From positions 31,606,810 through 31,670,809 of the forward strand of contig CM055063.1 of NCBI GenBank assembly GCA_029204045.2: 64,000 nucleotides of DNA, read 5' to 3'. A program made the translations under genes and the position numbers. The notes beneath the pieces were generated by a model that searched no databases, was not told the origin of the DNA, and was given only the letters and a program-made list of their open reading frames with translations. Below, in pieces: positions 63,135 to 64,000 of the stretch (position 1 is the stretch's first letter; the number at the start of each line of letters is the position of its first letter). The stretch is from Tillandsia leiboldiana. Lineage: Eukaryota > Streptophyta > Magnoliopsida > Poales > Bromeliaceae.

Positions 63135-64000
63135 TGTCACGCCCCGGGGTCGAAACTGCGACCCGGGCTCGCCAACAGATCCGCCACCAATGCCAAACTG
63201 CATAAGCGAAGCGTCCTACCTGCAAGAAAAGTACTACAGCTAAACAGATATCAGAGCTATAAATAAAAAAAACTGTTGTATAACTAAAATCAATCACTGT
63301 ACAACTGGAAATAATACAACAATGTCTGTCTCCCAAAAATAATAATAATACAATATCCACATATACAAGCTCTGAACCCAACCGGGAGGTATCTCCAATA
63401 AATACACCAGTGTACAGTCTCTCAATACATAACATATCCTCACTACATCAGTCTCTCAAAAGAGAAAAATAAAACAACTAATCTACTGAAGATCTCCTCT
63501 GAAGGGGTACCGCTACTCTCCAACGACGGGTAGGGATCTAGCACGTGACTCCCTCGCCTTGGTCAACAATCGCAGAATCGGCAACACCCGCTAAGACTCT
63601 GCAAAACAAAGGAGGGAAAAGAAGGGGAGGGGGAAAACCCCCAACGGGTGTGAGAACTACACCTAAAAAGGGAGTCCTCAGTGGGTACCGCCACCAGGGC
63701 CGACGATCTGCCCACTAAGTCCACTAGAGGCATAAGATAACCAAAGCAGTAAAGACTGAAATAGGAAAGCTGGAGACTCTCAACAGCTACCAAGCCTCTA
63801 TCTAAATGCTCAAAAGGGGAGAGCCAAATAATGGTATGCAACCACTAGCACATGAAGTGCACAATCGACCCAATCGAGCTGACTGCCACATCTGGTCCAG
63901 TCAAACCTGCGCCCACCTACAACCACCTCCCGCTGACGGACGGGAATTACGTAGGGCATCCAAACGGACTAACTCGCTCTCGAGTAGTGGCTCATGTAGG
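63135..64000 (-). mobile_element. Gypsy LTR E (partial, runs off right edge)
   Basis: Starts TGTCACGCCCCGGGG at 63135, the U5 end of a minus-strand LTR. It resembles the U5 side of B and I but is a different copy: the second terminal stem is ATGC/GCAT. Its other end, type and TSD partner of GTATG (63130-63134) are outside the window. No gene is seen. Confidence 0.8.

Overview
The window looks like repeat-rich intergenic DNA from a large flowering-plant genome. Every coding segment I can identify is an LTR-retrotransposon protein. The tRNA-iMet primer sites, the plant-type chromovirus integrase tail and the SIRE-like Copia structure all point to an angiosperm. I recognise no host gene, rRNA or tRNA gene. 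The species cannot be named from the sequence.

Almost all of the 64 kb resolves into retroelements inserted into each other, supported in five cases by target-site duplications (TSDs). The base layer is a decayed Ty3/gypsy chromovirus (H, minus strand). Its 3' LTR is 9168-11880 and its integrase gene is split into 11917-12339, 15962-16347 and 31022-31651. Into H went solo LTR A (12340-15956, plus strand, TSD ACGTG), solo LTR I (16348-31016, minus strand, TSD TTTGT) and a whole gypsy element C (31652 to beyond the right edge). LTR I contains a nearly intact Ty1/copia element of 11.67 kb (17010-28679, TSD CAGTC). Its two 1347-bp LTRs differ at about six positions. It has a 1705-codon gag-pol ORF and a second large ORF between pol and the 3' LTR. 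LTR C contains solo LTR D (32321-34878, TSD GCCGC). The pol gene of C is split by array B (38663-60508, TSD TTCAC), a LTR-internal-LTR-internal-LTR tandem retroelement without pol. The third LTR of B contains solo LTR F (55028-59458). The 5' LTR of C is interrupted by LTR E (63135 to the end). To the left of H lie the 5' half of another gypsy element, J (internal 2526-5026, LTR 5027-8877), and a plus-strand LTR K (1-2525).

The most interesting content is regulatory and structural. (1) Gypsy LTRs J, I, C and A carry CCAAT-N10-CACGTG modules with an invariant 10-bp gap, 180-740 bp upstream of a TATA box. This is the arrangement of the endoplasmic-reticulum stress element ERSE-I, and there are twelve exact copies. 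(2) Many tandem repeats in these elements are built on short hairpins whose stems change on both sides while the loops are kept, including a double hairpin at the U5 end of nearly every gypsy LTR. (3) In the Copia element the extra ORF has what looks like its own promoter, a copy of the LTR's palindrome array plus TATA, and a 5'-UTR intron.

The retroelements do not work together as a pathway. Only the Copia element looks potentially autonomous. Array B would need proteins from another element.
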